Assembly (NCBI GenBank): GCA_045605385.1
Contig: JAZUPW010000008.1
Location: forward strand, 10,698 to 74,697
Source of the DNA: SIG607 sp045605385
GTDB lineage: Bacteria > Bacillota > Clostridia > Oscillospirales > Acutalibacteraceae
Direction of reading: 5' to 3'
Length of the DNA stretch: 64,000 nucleotides
The position numbers and the translations under genes are program-made. The notes beneath the pieces are model-generated. The model was not told the DNA's origin. It worked only from the letters and a program-made list of their open reading frames with translations, and made no database searches. Positions 7,963 through 15,860 of this stretch are shown one piece after another. The stretch's first letter is position 1, and the number at the start of each line of letters is the position of its first letter.

Positions 7963-9027
7963 TTAAATCGAATTTTCTTTAAATCCGCTAACAGAGTTTT
8001 TATCCCATATCAAGTCTTGTTTGTTACCCTCGTATAACACCTCTGTACCAACTGTTGCCCGAAACGTACTCATCGTTACCGATAACTTACCGCCAACGTG
8101 ATTTATGGCGGTGCTTTTTTTTAGTCCCATAAGTTTGTTATTAAAAAAGTCACAACCTATCATCCGCGTATCGGCGTTTATATTAAAGCCTATTTCGGCG
8201 GTATCGGCATAACATCCGTCTAAAATATTAAACCAGCCTTGAATATCAAAGGCTATAGAGTTTTTAAGCATTTCGGGAACTTCGTTTTGATAATCCACTT
8301 TCTCGCCGTCTTTTCCGTAAACACCGTTTAAAAGTTTTTTCTTGCGCTCACCGTAAATGGCAGACCATTCTTCCACGCTGTAGTTTTCAGGCGGAACCGT
8401 ACCGCCCCACAAATGACAGCGGCTTATTCTATTTGCAGCGCCTAACATTCGCATACCGACAGTATAATCAATAATAAAACAATCGTTGAAATGCGCATCG
8501 GCTTTATCCGACCATATACCAACGTTGCCCGAAAGACCTTTCTTTGTGCATTTACAATAAACGTTGTTACAAACAAGCTCGTATATATGTCCGCCAAATT
8601 TACCTCCAACGTACATACCGTATTCCCTGCCGTTATGAAAACTTATATCAGAAATTGTAAAATGATGAGCATTAGTAATGGCAAAGCAACTTGCCATACC
8701 ATTACCGTCAATATCTCCGCCACTTATAAAAAGTCCTAAATTATCATAAAGGGTTCCGTCATCATTAAAAAGAGTCAGGTTGTGGAAGTCACCTTTAGCA
8801 TTATAAACAAGCACAAAATCCATTTTTTCAGTTGCAATAAGCCTTGCCGCAGGGTGCATTTTAAGTGAACAACGGTTGGTTATGGTAAGCGAAGTTTTTA
8901 TGTTGTAATTTCCTTTCGGAATGCAAAGCACACCATTTTCGGTAGCGTCTATTGCTCTTTGTATGCGTTCTGAATCACTTTTATCTTCTTTAAGTTTCGG
9001 AAAAGAAGTTAAAACGTTGTCGTACAT
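7963..9027 (-). CDS. Right-handed beta-helix protein (pectate lyase superfamily-like)
   Basis: 354 residues. The start (SDSERIQRAIDATENGVLCI, then PKGNYNI) is the typical N-cap of pectate-lyase-superfamily beta-helices, followed by repeated short strands (ISGGDIDGNGMAS, FTISDISFHNGREYGMYVGG) as in GH28-like or phage-tailspike-like folds. No signal peptide is present, so a cytoplasmic enzyme acting on imported oligosaccharide is more likely than a secreted lyase. AAAGGAG precedes the ATG. The EamA gene ends 14 bp upstream, so the two are one operon. Substrate and reaction type are unknown. Confidence 0.65.
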   Translation of the reverse strand: MYDNVLTSFPKLKEDKSDSERIQRAIDATENGVLCIPKGNYNIKTSLTITNRCSLKMHPAARLIATEKMDFVLVYNAKGDFHNLTLFNDDGTLYDNLGLFISGGDIDGNGMASCFAITNAHHFTISDISFHNGREYGMYVGGKFGGHIYELVCNNVYCKCTKKGLSGNVGIWSDKADAHFNDCFIIDYTVGMRMLGAANRISRCHLWGGTVPPENYSVEEWSAIYGERKKKLLNGVYGKDGEKVDYQNEVPEMLKNSIAFDIQGWFNILDGCYADTAEIGFNINADTRMIGCDFFNNKLMGLKKSTAINHVGGKLSVTMSTFRATVGTEVLYEGNKQDLIWDKNSVSGFKENSI

Positions 9028-9041
9028 AATGGTATTCTCCT

Positions 9042-9899
9042 TTAAATATTCATAATTATAATAGCCACCACGCCTATAAAGAGGCTTATTATTTGATTCA
9101 GTTTTAATTTATCTTTTAAAAGCAAAACGCCAAAAAGGCTCGAAAGCACAAGCGTTCCGCCATTATAAGTCGGGAACAAAAGCACCGAATCAATAGTAGC
9201 AACCGCGTAAGTATTCAACACCTGAAAAACACCTAACACAGCGCCTGTGCATAGTGCAATACCAAAAACATACGGTTTTATTTTAAATGAAATTCCGTTT
9301 CCTTTCAGTTTCATAACAGTGTAAATGCAAACAGAAGCAGTAGCAGCAGTAATATAACTCCACGCAACAAAACTTCGTGAAGCGCCCGCCCACTGTGTTC
9401 TGCCAAAAATCTGCTGACATACCGACAAAACAGCGTTTGCAAACGATGCAAGTAAAGCGAACAAAAACCATTTTTTAAAACTATCGCTTTTTTCACATTT
9501 ATTGATATTAAGCGACAAGGCTGTAATTGTAAGAATTATTCCTATAATTTTCAATAGGTTCAACCGACCGTTATAAAAAATAACCGATACTATTATGGGA
9601 ATAATCATACTTAAATTAACAATTAAAACCGTAAGAGAAACGTTGCCGCAAGACATAGCCTTAATATAAAAAATTTGAAAAGCAACGGTTAATATGCCAA
9701 AAGCCAATCCAAACAAAGGAATAAACAAATTATCTACAAAGGCATTTTTAAAAAACACAAGCGCTGAAAACAAAAAAACAAGCCCGTTAAAAAACACTCC
9801 GTCAATGGCCGTTTGTACGTTTTTCTTCGCAAAGGTAGCCTGCAAGGTAACCTTAACGGTTGCAAGTAAGCATAAAATTAAAATTATAAGCAGTTTCAT
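9042..9899 (-). CDS. EamA/DMT-family transporter
   Basis: 285 residues with about ten hydrophobic helices and the two-repeat layout of EamA (drug/metabolite transporter) proteins; the closing helix after LKLNQIISLFIGVVAIIIM is typical. It lies in the cytoplasmic membrane. The ribosome site is weak (GGTGAT). It is co-transcribed with the beta-helix gene and divergent from an AraC regulator that may control both. The cargo is unknown; a small sugar, sugar acid or its exporter is possible. Confidence 0.75.
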   Translation of the reverse strand: MKLLIILILCLLATVKVTLQATFAKKNVQTAIDGVFFNGLVFLFSALVFFKNAFVDNLFIPLFGLAFGILTVAFQIFYIKAMSCGNVSLTVLIVNLSMIIPIIVSVIFYNGRLNLLKIIGIILTITALSLNINKCEKSDSFKKWFLFALLASFANAVLSVCQQIFGRTQWAGASRSFVAWSYITAATASVCIYTVMKLKGNGISFKIKPYVFGIALCTGAVLGVFQVLNTYAVATIDSVLLFPTYNGGTLVLSSLFGVLLLKDKLKLNQIISLFIGVVAIIIMNI

Positions 9900-10010
9900 T
9901 GAATCACCAAAAAAATTATATATGGACGAATATATCTTTGCAATGAACTTTTTTGGATATTTTATGGACTTTTTTGACTTTTATGATATAATTAATATGA
10001 GGTGAGTTTA

Positions 10011-10817
10011 ATGAGTGACAGTACAATGCTTCAAAATTTTTGTGAAATAGATTTAAATAACGATATAGGAATGTACTATTGCGGGAAACGCATAGAAACC
10101 GAAAATCACACGTATGGACCGGAAATAAGATATCATTATTTATTTGTACTTGTAGATAAAGGAACCGCCGAAACCTGTGATGGCAAAAAGATAAGATTTG
10201 GCAGCCACGATTTATTTGTTATGTGTCCCAACACTAAAATTCATTATAAAGCCTTAGAAAAATGGAGTATAAGTTGGATAGGGCTTTACGGAAAAACTGT
10301 AAAGCAATATATAGATTTTTTAAACGTTACACCGCAAAATCCTGTACTGCACGTCTCTCTTTACGCTGAGTTAAAATCTATTATGGATAAAATCTGTACT
10401 TTGTCAAAAACAGCAACTTTTTCCTCAAATCTGCAAATTTCGGGGCTTATATATGAGTTTTTTGCAATATTAATGCAAAACTCTACCGCCGAAATTAAAC
10501 CAAACCTTATAAAATCTGCACTTAAAATAATTAACAATAATTTCTGCGAGGAAATAACCGTTAAAAACATTGCCTCACAGTTGTTTATCGACCCCGCTTA
10601 TCTTTCAAGAAAGTTTACAAAAGAAGTAGGCGTTCCGCCTAAAAAATACATTCTTAAAAAACGTATTGAACGAGCAAAAGAACTTTTAGCAGCCACCAAC
10701 GAGGGAATTTTTGAAATTTCAAATTCAGTTGGTTTTAAAGATCAGCTTTATTTTAGTCGCATATTCAAAAAAATAACAGACACAACACCAACCGAATACC
10801 GAAAAAGAACGAGGTAA
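10011..10817 (+). CDS. AraC-family transcriptional regulator
   Basis: 268 residues from the ATG at 10011 (site GAGGTGAG; an in-frame GTG three codons earlier lies within the ribosome site). An N-terminal cupin-like sensor domain (about residues 15-130) is followed by two C-terminal helix-turn-helix motifs (about 170-265: NIASQLFIDPAYLSRKFTKE and ISNSVGFKDQLYFSRIFKK). It is divergent from the EamA/beta-helix operon and likely controls it in response to a sugar. Two ATGGAC direct repeats lie in the shared upstream region. Confidence 0.88.
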   Translation: MSDSTMLQNFCEIDLNNDIGMYYCGKRIETENHTYGPEIRYHYLFVLVDKGTAETCDGKKIRFGSHDLFVMCPNTKIHYKALEKWSISWIGLYGKTVKQYIDFLNVTPQNPVLHVSLYAELKSIMDKICTLSKTATFSSNLQISGLIYEFFAILMQNSTAEIKPNLIKSALKIINNNFCEEITVKNIASQLFIDPAYLSRKFTKEVGVPPKKYILKKRIERAKELLAATNEGIFEISNSVGFKDQLYFSRIFKKITDTTPTEYRKRTR

Positions 10818-10834
10818 TTTCACCCCGTTCTTTT
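10803..10834. terminator. Shared terminator between convergent AraC genes
   Basis: Stem AAAAGAACGAGGT with ACCCCGTTCTTTT (one mismatch), overlapping the stop codons of both convergent regulator genes, with T-runs on both strands. Confidence 0.75.
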
Positions 10835-11672
10835 AAGTTTTAACCGATTTTCTGAAGTTTTTCGGTGTTGTGCCTTTGTATTTTTTAAATACCTTTGTAA
10901 AATAACTGCTGTCCCAGAATCCGCAGTCAGCGGCTACCTGTGTAATTGATAAATCGGTTGAATCAAGCAAAAACGACGCCCGTTCAATACGGTATTGATT
11001 AACATAATTCATAGGCGAAGTTTTGGTTGCCGAATAAAATACTTTACAGAAATATTTAGAATTCATTTTGGCAACGCGCGCTAAAACTTCTAAAGAAAGT
11101 TCTTCGGCATAATGCACTTCAATATATTCAAGCACGGGTTTTATAGATGAAGTAAGCAAACTTTTGTTTTGCGTTTTTCTGTAGCGGTTTTCCTTTATAA
11201 GCCAACTAAAGAGTCCCGCCACCGCCGATACCGTTTCAAGAGCAAGGCAAGAATAACTGTTATTATCAGCAAATACATCAAGAACCCTTGCAACCTCTAT
11301 GTTATTATTACTAAAAAACTGTTCGGGCATTATTTCCATATTATAAAATGGGCGAAGAAGTGGTTTTAACACATCCATTTTTCCAAAAAGCCCGTATAAA
11401 TCAAACACAAGACATTCATAAACACAGTTAAAAGGTTTTCCGCCGTGCAGAGTTTCACCCGCTATAAGCACTATTTCTCCTTCTTTTATACTCCACTGTT
11501 TATCGTTAAGGGTTATAAGAAATTCCCCCTTTATTACCCTTAACAATTCCCATTCGTTATGCCAATGAAACGCCATATCATAACGCGGATGTGTTGAATC
11601 AACGTAATAATACTCAACCGGAAAACTTACCGTTCCGTGCCGTTTTTTATCAAAATAATAGAACTTTTGCAA
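10833..11672 (-). CDS. AraC-family transcriptional regulator (TTG start)
   Basis: 279 residues if translation starts at the TTG at 11672, which has AGGGGG six bases upstream; the longer open frame to 11837 has no ribosome site and would overlap the promoter. Cupin N-domain (HWHNEWELLRVIKGEFLITL, metal-like histidines) and C-terminal AraC helix-turn-helix pair (LEVLARVAKMNSKYFCKVF and ITQVAADCGFWDSSYFTKVF). Divergent from the sensory-rhodopsin-transducer/creatinase/creatininase operon and therefore its probable regulator. Confidence 0.87.
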   Translation of the reverse strand: MQKFYYFDKKRHGTVSFPVEYYYVDSTHPRYDMAFHWHNEWELLRVIKGEFLITLNDKQWSIKEGEIVLIAGETLHGGKPFNCVYECLVFDLYGLFGKMDVLKPLLRPFYNMEIMPEQFFSNNNIEVARVLDVFADNNSYSCLALETVSAVAGLFSWLIKENRYRKTQNKSLLTSSIKPVLEYIEVHYAEELSLEVLARVAKMNSKYFCKVFYSATKTSPMNYVNQYRIERASFLLDSTDLSITQVAADCGFWDSSYFTKVFKKYKGTTPKNFRKSVKT

Positions 11673-11713
11673 TATAATCCCCCTAAAAAGTGACAATTTT
11701 ACCTTTTTAACTG

Positions 11714-11743
11714 ATAATATCACAAGAAATATATTGTTGTCAA
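11714..11743 (-). promoter_or_regulatory. Promoter of the second AraC gene
   Basis: On the minus strand TTGACA (11743-11738), 18 bp, TATTAT (11719-11714). It overlaps the plus-strand promoter region of the divergent operon, which suggests joint control. Confidence 0.7.
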
Positions 11744-11752
11744 TGTTATAAT
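11744..11752 (+). promoter_or_regulatory. Extended -10 promoter of the rhodopsin-transducer operon
   Basis: TGT-TATAAT (extended -10) with no good -35 box, as expected for an activator-dependent promoter. The divergent AraC protein is the obvious candidate activator. A second TATAAT lies at 11768-11773. Confidence 0.5.
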
Positions 11753-11788
11753 GTAGTAGTAATAAAATATAATTACGAGGTGCATTGT

Positions 11789-12145
11789 ATGAGTTACGGC
11801 AAAAAAGTATGGGTTTTTCCCGATGCAGAACTTCCACCCGTTGGCGAAAACGAAATAAAAGGGCACGAATCGGTAATTATTACCAACGTAAATGAAACCA
11901 AAGCGAACATAAAAATTACCCTTTTGTATACCGATAAAGACCCTGTTTCTTTTAACACCCAAGTTGAAGCTATGCGTGTAAGATGCTTACGTTCCAACAA
12001 CGAAAAAGATTTCTGCGGTTTTACTGCAAAAGAAGAAGAACAGTATGCTATTATGCTTGAAAGCGATGTGCCGATAGTTGCTCAGTACGGTCGCGCAGAG
12101 CCAAGAGTTGTAAACTTTTATACAACCCCAGGTTACTGTGAATAA
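11789..12145 (+). CDS. Sensory rhodopsin transducer (ASRT) family protein
   Basis: 118 residues, matching the length of the Anabaena sensory rhodopsin transducer family. Family features visible: an N-terminal VWVFPDAELPP, GHESVIITNV, ITLLYTDKDPVSF and a C-terminal SDVPIVAQYGRAEPR. The fold is a small beta-sandwich thought to bind small ligands; many members occur in bacteria without rhodopsins. No rhodopsin gene is in the window. The start is the ATG at 11789 after ACGAGGT. It is the first gene of an operon with a creatinase-fold and a creatininase-fold enzyme, which points to metabolite sensing or carrying, not light signalling (inference). Confidence 0.8.
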   Translation: MSYGKKVWVFPDAELPPVGENEIKGHESVIITNVNETKANIKITLLYTDKDPVSFNTQVEAMRVRCLRSNNEKDFCGFTAKEEEQYAIMLESDVPIVAQYGRAEPRVVNFYTTPGYCE

Positions 12146-12166
12146 AATTAAAAGGAGAAAAGACAA

Positions 12167-13339
12167 ATGAACAGAGTTTGCATTCCCGATTACGAATACA
12201 AAGAAAGAGTTAAAAGGGCCGCCGCTATTCTTCAGCGCGAAGGTCTTGATGCTCTTATTGTAAACGGCAACGAAGCCGATTACGCAAACCCAAGATATTT
12301 TTCAGGCTTCTGGCCGCTTTTTGAACGCGCAGGCGTTGCTATTTCTGCCACAGGCGAAGCCGCATTAATGGTAGGTCCTGAATCTGCAATTTTCGGCGCA
12401 GACCGCAATAAGTTAGATAAAACTTTTGTGCTTACTGCTTACCGCGAAGGCGCTGACCCTGCTTATCCCGAACTTAAACCCGACACCTTTGCCGACGTTT
12501 TTAAATATATTAAAGTTACAGGCAAAAAAATACGCATTGGTGTTGCTTCGTTTTTAGATACTTCAGTTGTTATTTTTAATGCAATCCGCGATGCATTTCC
12601 CGAAGCAGAAATTATTGATGCAGGTAAAATTATGGTAGAACTTCGTTCTATAAAGAGCGAAAACGAACTTAACTGTTTAAGAGAAGGCTACCGTATTGCA
12701 AATATTGCAACCGAAGAAGTTATAAAAGCAATACAACCGGGTATGACTGAACTTCAGATGGTTGGTGTGGCTCAGAAGGCTGTTTACGAACACGGTGCAG
12801 AATACGAAGGTCTTCCTATGTACGTATTCTCTGAAGCATCAACCCGCCACGCTATTTCACGTTCTTCTTACCGCGAGTTCCAGAAAGGCGATATTGTTCA
12901 GCTTAACCTTTCTGCTAAAATAGACGGTTATTCTGCCGCAATAGGTTATCCCATCTGCCTTGGAAAACTTGAAGGACAGCGCAAAGAAATAGTTCAGTTC
13001 TGCCGCGACGCTCATAAATGGAGCGAAGAACAAATAAAAGCGGGCGTTTATGCCGCCGATATTGCAAAGGGATTTTATAATTACTACGTAGACAATGGCT
13101 ATGAAAAGAATTACGTTTACGGTCCGCTTCACGGCACGGGTATAATAGAGGTAGAAGCGCCTTGGTGCGAAACAAGTTCCGATTACTACTTAAAAGAAAA
13201 TATGTGTTATCAGGTTGATACATATATTTCTGCCGATACCTTTGGTGTTCGTTGGGAAAAAGGTATTGTTGTAAAAGAAAACGGCTTTGAAGTTTTAAGC
13301 CCCGAAATTCCGCTTGTTTGCCCCGAAAAACTTTTCTAA
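12167..13339 (+). CDS. M24/creatinase-fold protein lacking canonical metal ligands
   Basis: 390 residues: creatinase N-domain (about 1-150) plus pita-bread M24 domain (about 160-390). Metal-dependent M24 peptidases carry two Asp in the GDLVxIDxG...SD segment; here it reads GDIVQLNLSAKIDGYSAA, so both are gone. The LN...GY...A pattern is closer to metal-free creatinase, and RHAISR may match the creatinase active-site His. The HGTG histidine and the RWEKG glutamate remain, but the TVEPG position is VDTY and the creatinase ALERT glutamate is absent. Hydrolysis of a C-N bond in a guanidino or amide compound is a fair guess; a peptidase is unlikely. 21 bp after the upstream gene, AAAGGAG site. Confidence 0.8.
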   Translation: MNRVCIPDYEYKERVKRAAAILQREGLDALIVNGNEADYANPRYFSGFWPLFERAGVAISATGEAALMVGPESAIFGADRNKLDKTFVLTAYREGADPAYPELKPDTFADVFKYIKVTGKKIRIGVASFLDTSVVIFNAIRDAFPEAEIIDAGKIMVELRSIKSENELNCLREGYRIANIATEEVIKAIQPGMTELQMVGVAQKAVYEHGAEYEGLPMYVFSEASTRHAISRSSYREFQKGDIVQLNLSAKIDGYSAAIGYPICLGKLEGQRKEIVQFCRDAHKWSEEQIKAGVYAADIAKGFYNYYVDNGYEKNYVYGPLHGTGIIEVEAPWCETSSDYYLKENMCYQVDTYISADTFGVRWEKGIVVKENGFEVLSPEIPLVCPEKLF

Positions 13340-13363
13340 AAACTATTTCAGGAGATAATCTTT

Positions 13364-14101
13364 ATGCAAATGACCGAAATGTTCTACGATGAAATAAAGG
13401 ATGCAGTAGACAGAAACGTTCCTTTCATTATTCCAATAGGAACAATGGAATACCACGCTCACCACGCTTCTTGCGGAACCGATACTTTAGTTGTAACAGG
13501 CTGCCTTAAAGAACTTGAAAAAGAAAAGGAAATAGTTGTTTGTCCGCCAATATGGTACGGTGTGGCTTCTTATGCCGTGTGCGATGCAAAACCGTCACAC
13601 TTTCACGTTGACGAGGACGTTTACGCCGATTACATTTACTGTATTTTAAAATCTATGATAAAAGCAGGGCATAAGAACATTTACCTTATTCCCCATCATC
13701 AGACCGAAGGCGCAGGACTTATGCCTATGACCATTGCGTGTCATAAAGCCGCCAAAAAGGTTACTATGGAGTATATGGAAGAAAAATTCGGCCGAGGTTG
13801 GTGGGGCAACGATGATTACGCCGCCTATTACGAAAATTTAGGCAGTAATGACGACCCGTTTTCTTACATTAAGGTTATTCCGCTTATAAGCGCGCAAGCG
13901 CAAATAAAGTGCGGCGGTTTTGACCACGCAGGTAAATGGGAAACATCACTTTTAATGGCAACCTACCCCGAACTTGTTGACCTTTCGCGTTGTGAAAAGA
14001 ATACCGAATGGTTCGCGCAAAGCGCAAAAGAGGCAAGTAAAGAAACAGGCGAACACATGGTAAAATGCACCATAGAAGATTTAAAAAAAGTTATAGTATA
14101 A
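13364..14101 (+). CDS. Creatininase-family amidohydrolase
   Basis: 245 residues. Creatininase-family metal motifs are present in order: GTMEYHAHHASCGTD (the usual GSxEQHGPHLPxGTD), LIPHHQTEG (usually HHGGN) and DHAGKWETS (HAGExETS). The Glu, His, Asp, His and Glu ligands are all recognisable. The family includes creatinine amidohydrolase, formamide hydrolases of cofactor synthesis and mycofactocin peptidase MftE. It is last in the operon, 24 bp after the creatinase-fold gene, and followed by a terminator. Pairing with a creatinase-fold protein suggests a two-step ring-opening and hydrolysis of a cyclic amide or ureide; the substrate is unknown. Confidence 0.85.
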   Translation: MQMTEMFYDEIKDAVDRNVPFIIPIGTMEYHAHHASCGTDTLVVTGCLKELEKEKEIVVCPPIWYGVASYAVCDAKPSHFHVDEDVYADYIYCILKSMIKAGHKNIYLIPHHQTEGAGLMPMTIACHKAAKKVTMEYMEEKFGRGWWGNDDYAAYYENLGSNDDPFSYIKVIPLISAQAQIKCGGFDHAGKWETSLLMATYPELVDLSRCEKNTEWFAQSAKEASKETGEHMVKCTIEDLKKVIV

Positions 14102-14105
14102 AAGT

Positions 14106-14142
14106 ACAGCGCAGTTTAGAATTGAACTGCGCTGTTTTTTGT
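14106..14142 (+). terminator. Terminator of the creatininase operon
   Basis: An 11-bp stem (ACAGCGCAGTT with AACTGCGCTGT) and T6. A second, weaker hairpin with T-run follows at 14174-14210. Confidence 0.9.
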
Positions 14143-14220
14143 CTTTTATAATTAACAAGCAACCTTTCTGCAAAAAAGAGTCCTTTATTTATACTCTTTT
14201 CCCTTTTTTTATAAAACTTC

Positions 14221-14249
14221 TTGATATTAAGTTTATATCGTGTTAAACT
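14221..14249 (+). promoter_or_regulatory. Promoter of the hydrolase/SGNH/YgiQ genes
   Basis: TTGATA (14221-14226), 17 bp, TAAACT (14244-14249) with a TGT extension before the -10. Confidence 0.65.
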
Positions 14250-14269
14250 GCTTTAGGGAGTGTGATTTT

Positions 14270-15190
14270 ATGCAAAAGCACAGATTTTCGGTTAAAGTAA
14301 ACTGCAATTTAGCAGATAATATTTCAATTAGCGATACCGTTCAGGATTTTGAGCAAATATACGAAGATTTCGGCTTTATAATTCTGCCCGATGACTACAC
14401 CGAAAACGGCACACCAACAAAGTGGGTTATTAATTGCCACGGTGCAGGCGGAACAGTTACAACCAACGATTCACAGGTTGAGCATCAGGAAATCACAAAA
14501 TATCTTGTAGCCAACGGTTATGCCGTTATGGACGTTAACGGTCTGCCTGAAAAATATGCGCAAGAACGTGATATTGACCTTAGAAATAACGTTGGTACCC
14601 CTATTGCCGTGCGATGCTACGTTAAAGCGTATTTTTATTGTATGGAGCATTTTAATTTAAGACGCGAAGTATTTGTTCACGGAGGTTCTATGGGCGGTAT
14701 AAGCAGTACAAACCTTGTACTCAGCGGTTGCATTCCCGTAATTGCGCACAGTGCGTTTTGTCCCGTTTTAGATACATATAATCAGATTTTCTTAAACCCT
14801 TGGACAAACGGTGCGCCAAAGTTTGCTCTCGCTAAAATTTTCGGTTTTGAAAAGGATGAAAACGGCGAATATATTTATGATGAATCAAAGCTTATTGGAT
14901 TTAACCCCGTAAACAATCACAAGGCGTATACCTACCCCGTACCCCTTAAATTCTGGCACTGTGTAGATGATCACAAGGTTGAATATGCCGTTACCAAAAA
15001 GTATATAGAAAAACTACGCGCTAACGGATGTGATGCTACGCTTCGTTCTTTTTCTTACGGTCAACACGAACCGCAGTTGGTGGGCGAACCCATAAAAAAC
15101 CCCTGCGGCAATATAAACTACGGTGATGAAGTTCTCCAAATAAGACCTGCCGTAGAAGAAGTATTTATCTGGATACGAAATTTCGGTTAA
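14270..15190 (+). CDS. Alpha/beta hydrolase (esterase-type)
   Basis: 306 residues from the ATG at 14270 (site AGGGAGTG). The oxyanion and nucleophile elbow are visible as INCHGAGGT and VHGGSMGG (nucleophile Ser), with acid WHCVDDHKV and base YGQHEP. No signal peptide, so cytoplasmic. The family position resembles carbohydrate esterases or peptidase-like S9 hydrolases. The next gene, 17 bp away, is an SGNH hydrolase, so the pair may remove acyl groups from imported glycosides. Substrate unproven. Confidence 0.75.
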   Translation: MQKHRFSVKVNCNLADNISISDTVQDFEQIYEDFGFIILPDDYTENGTPTKWVINCHGAGGTVTTNDSQVEHQEITKYLVANGYAVMDVNGLPEKYAQERDIDLRNNVGTPIAVRCYVKAYFYCMEHFNLRREVFVHGGSMGGISSTNLVLSGCIPVIAHSAFCPVLDTYNQIFLNPWTNGAPKFALAKIFGFEKDENGEYIYDESKLIGFNPVNNHKAYTYPVPLKFWHCVDDHKVEYAVTKKYIEKLRANGCDATLRSFSYGQHEPQLVGEPIKNPCGNINYGDEVLQIRPAVEEVFIWIRNFG

Positions 15191-15207
15191 TAAAAGGAGA
15201 AAAACAA

Positions 15208-15837
15208 ATGAAAACAGTACTATTTCAAGGTGATTCAATAACCGATTGCGGCAGAGGCAACGGTCTTGGCAACGGTTATCCATTATTTGTAACCGCCGAA
15301 TTAAACAGCAAAAATCCTAACGAATACAACTTTATAAACAAAGGTATAAGCGGAAACCGAATTGTTGACGTTTATGCAAGAATAAAGGCTGATATTATAA
15401 ATTTAAAACCCGATTATATGAGTATTCTTATTGGTGTTAACGACGTATGGCACGAAATAAGTTACCAAAACGGCGTTGATGCTGATAAATTTTATAAAAT
15501 TTACTGTATGCTTATAGAAGAAATTAAAGAAGCGCTGCCAAATATTAAAATTACAATTTTAGAACCTTTCTGTTTAAGAGCATCGGCTACCGATAACACC
15601 GAAGAAATACCGAATAAGTGGGAAACCTTTAATTCTGAAGTTAAAAAACGCGCCGAAAAAGCAAAGGCTGTTGCCGAAAAATACAACCTTAAATTTGTTT
15701 CCTTACAGGATAAATTTGATGTTGCCGCTACTTTGGCTGAAAACAATTACTGGTTAGGCGACGGTGTACACCCCACCCCTGCAGGCCACAACATTATTAA
15801 AGAAGAATGGATTAAAGCATTTAACGAACAAATGTAA
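15208..15837 (+). CDS. SGNH/GDSL-family hydrolase
   Basis: 209 residues with all four SGNH blocks: FQGDSIT (Ser), NKGISGN (Gly), IGVNDVW (Asn) and DGVHPTPAGH (Asp and His). No signal peptide; cytoplasmic. Such proteins of about 200 residues in polysaccharide-degrading bacteria are often acetylesterases (CE families). AAAGGAG site, 17 bp after the alpha/beta hydrolase, same operon. Confidence 0.88.
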   Translation: MKTVLFQGDSITDCGRGNGLGNGYPLFVTAELNSKNPNEYNFINKGISGNRIVDVYARIKADIINLKPDYMSILIGVNDVWHEISYQNGVDADKFYKIYCMLIEEIKEALPNIKITILEPFCLRASATDNTEEIPNKWETFNSEVKKRAEKAKAVAEKYNLKFVSLQDKFDVAATLAENNYWLGDGVHPTPAGHNIIKEEWIKAFNEQM

Positions 15838-15860
15838 ACATTTTAACTGGAGCAATTTTT

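Noticed and set aside
10833..11837. Longer form of the second AraC regulator starting at 11837
   Set aside because: It would overlap the promoter and the divergent gene and has no ribosome site; the TTG at 11672 with AGGGGG is better.
11789..12145. Light sensing through a rhodopsin and its transducer
   Set aside because: No rhodopsin gene in the window and the operon partners are hydrolases; many family members occur without rhodopsins.
12167..14101. A true creatinine-to-sarcosine pathway
   Set aside because: The creatinase-fold protein lacks the ALERT glutamate, and no sarcosine oxidase or urease genes are near; kept only as a fold-level analogy.
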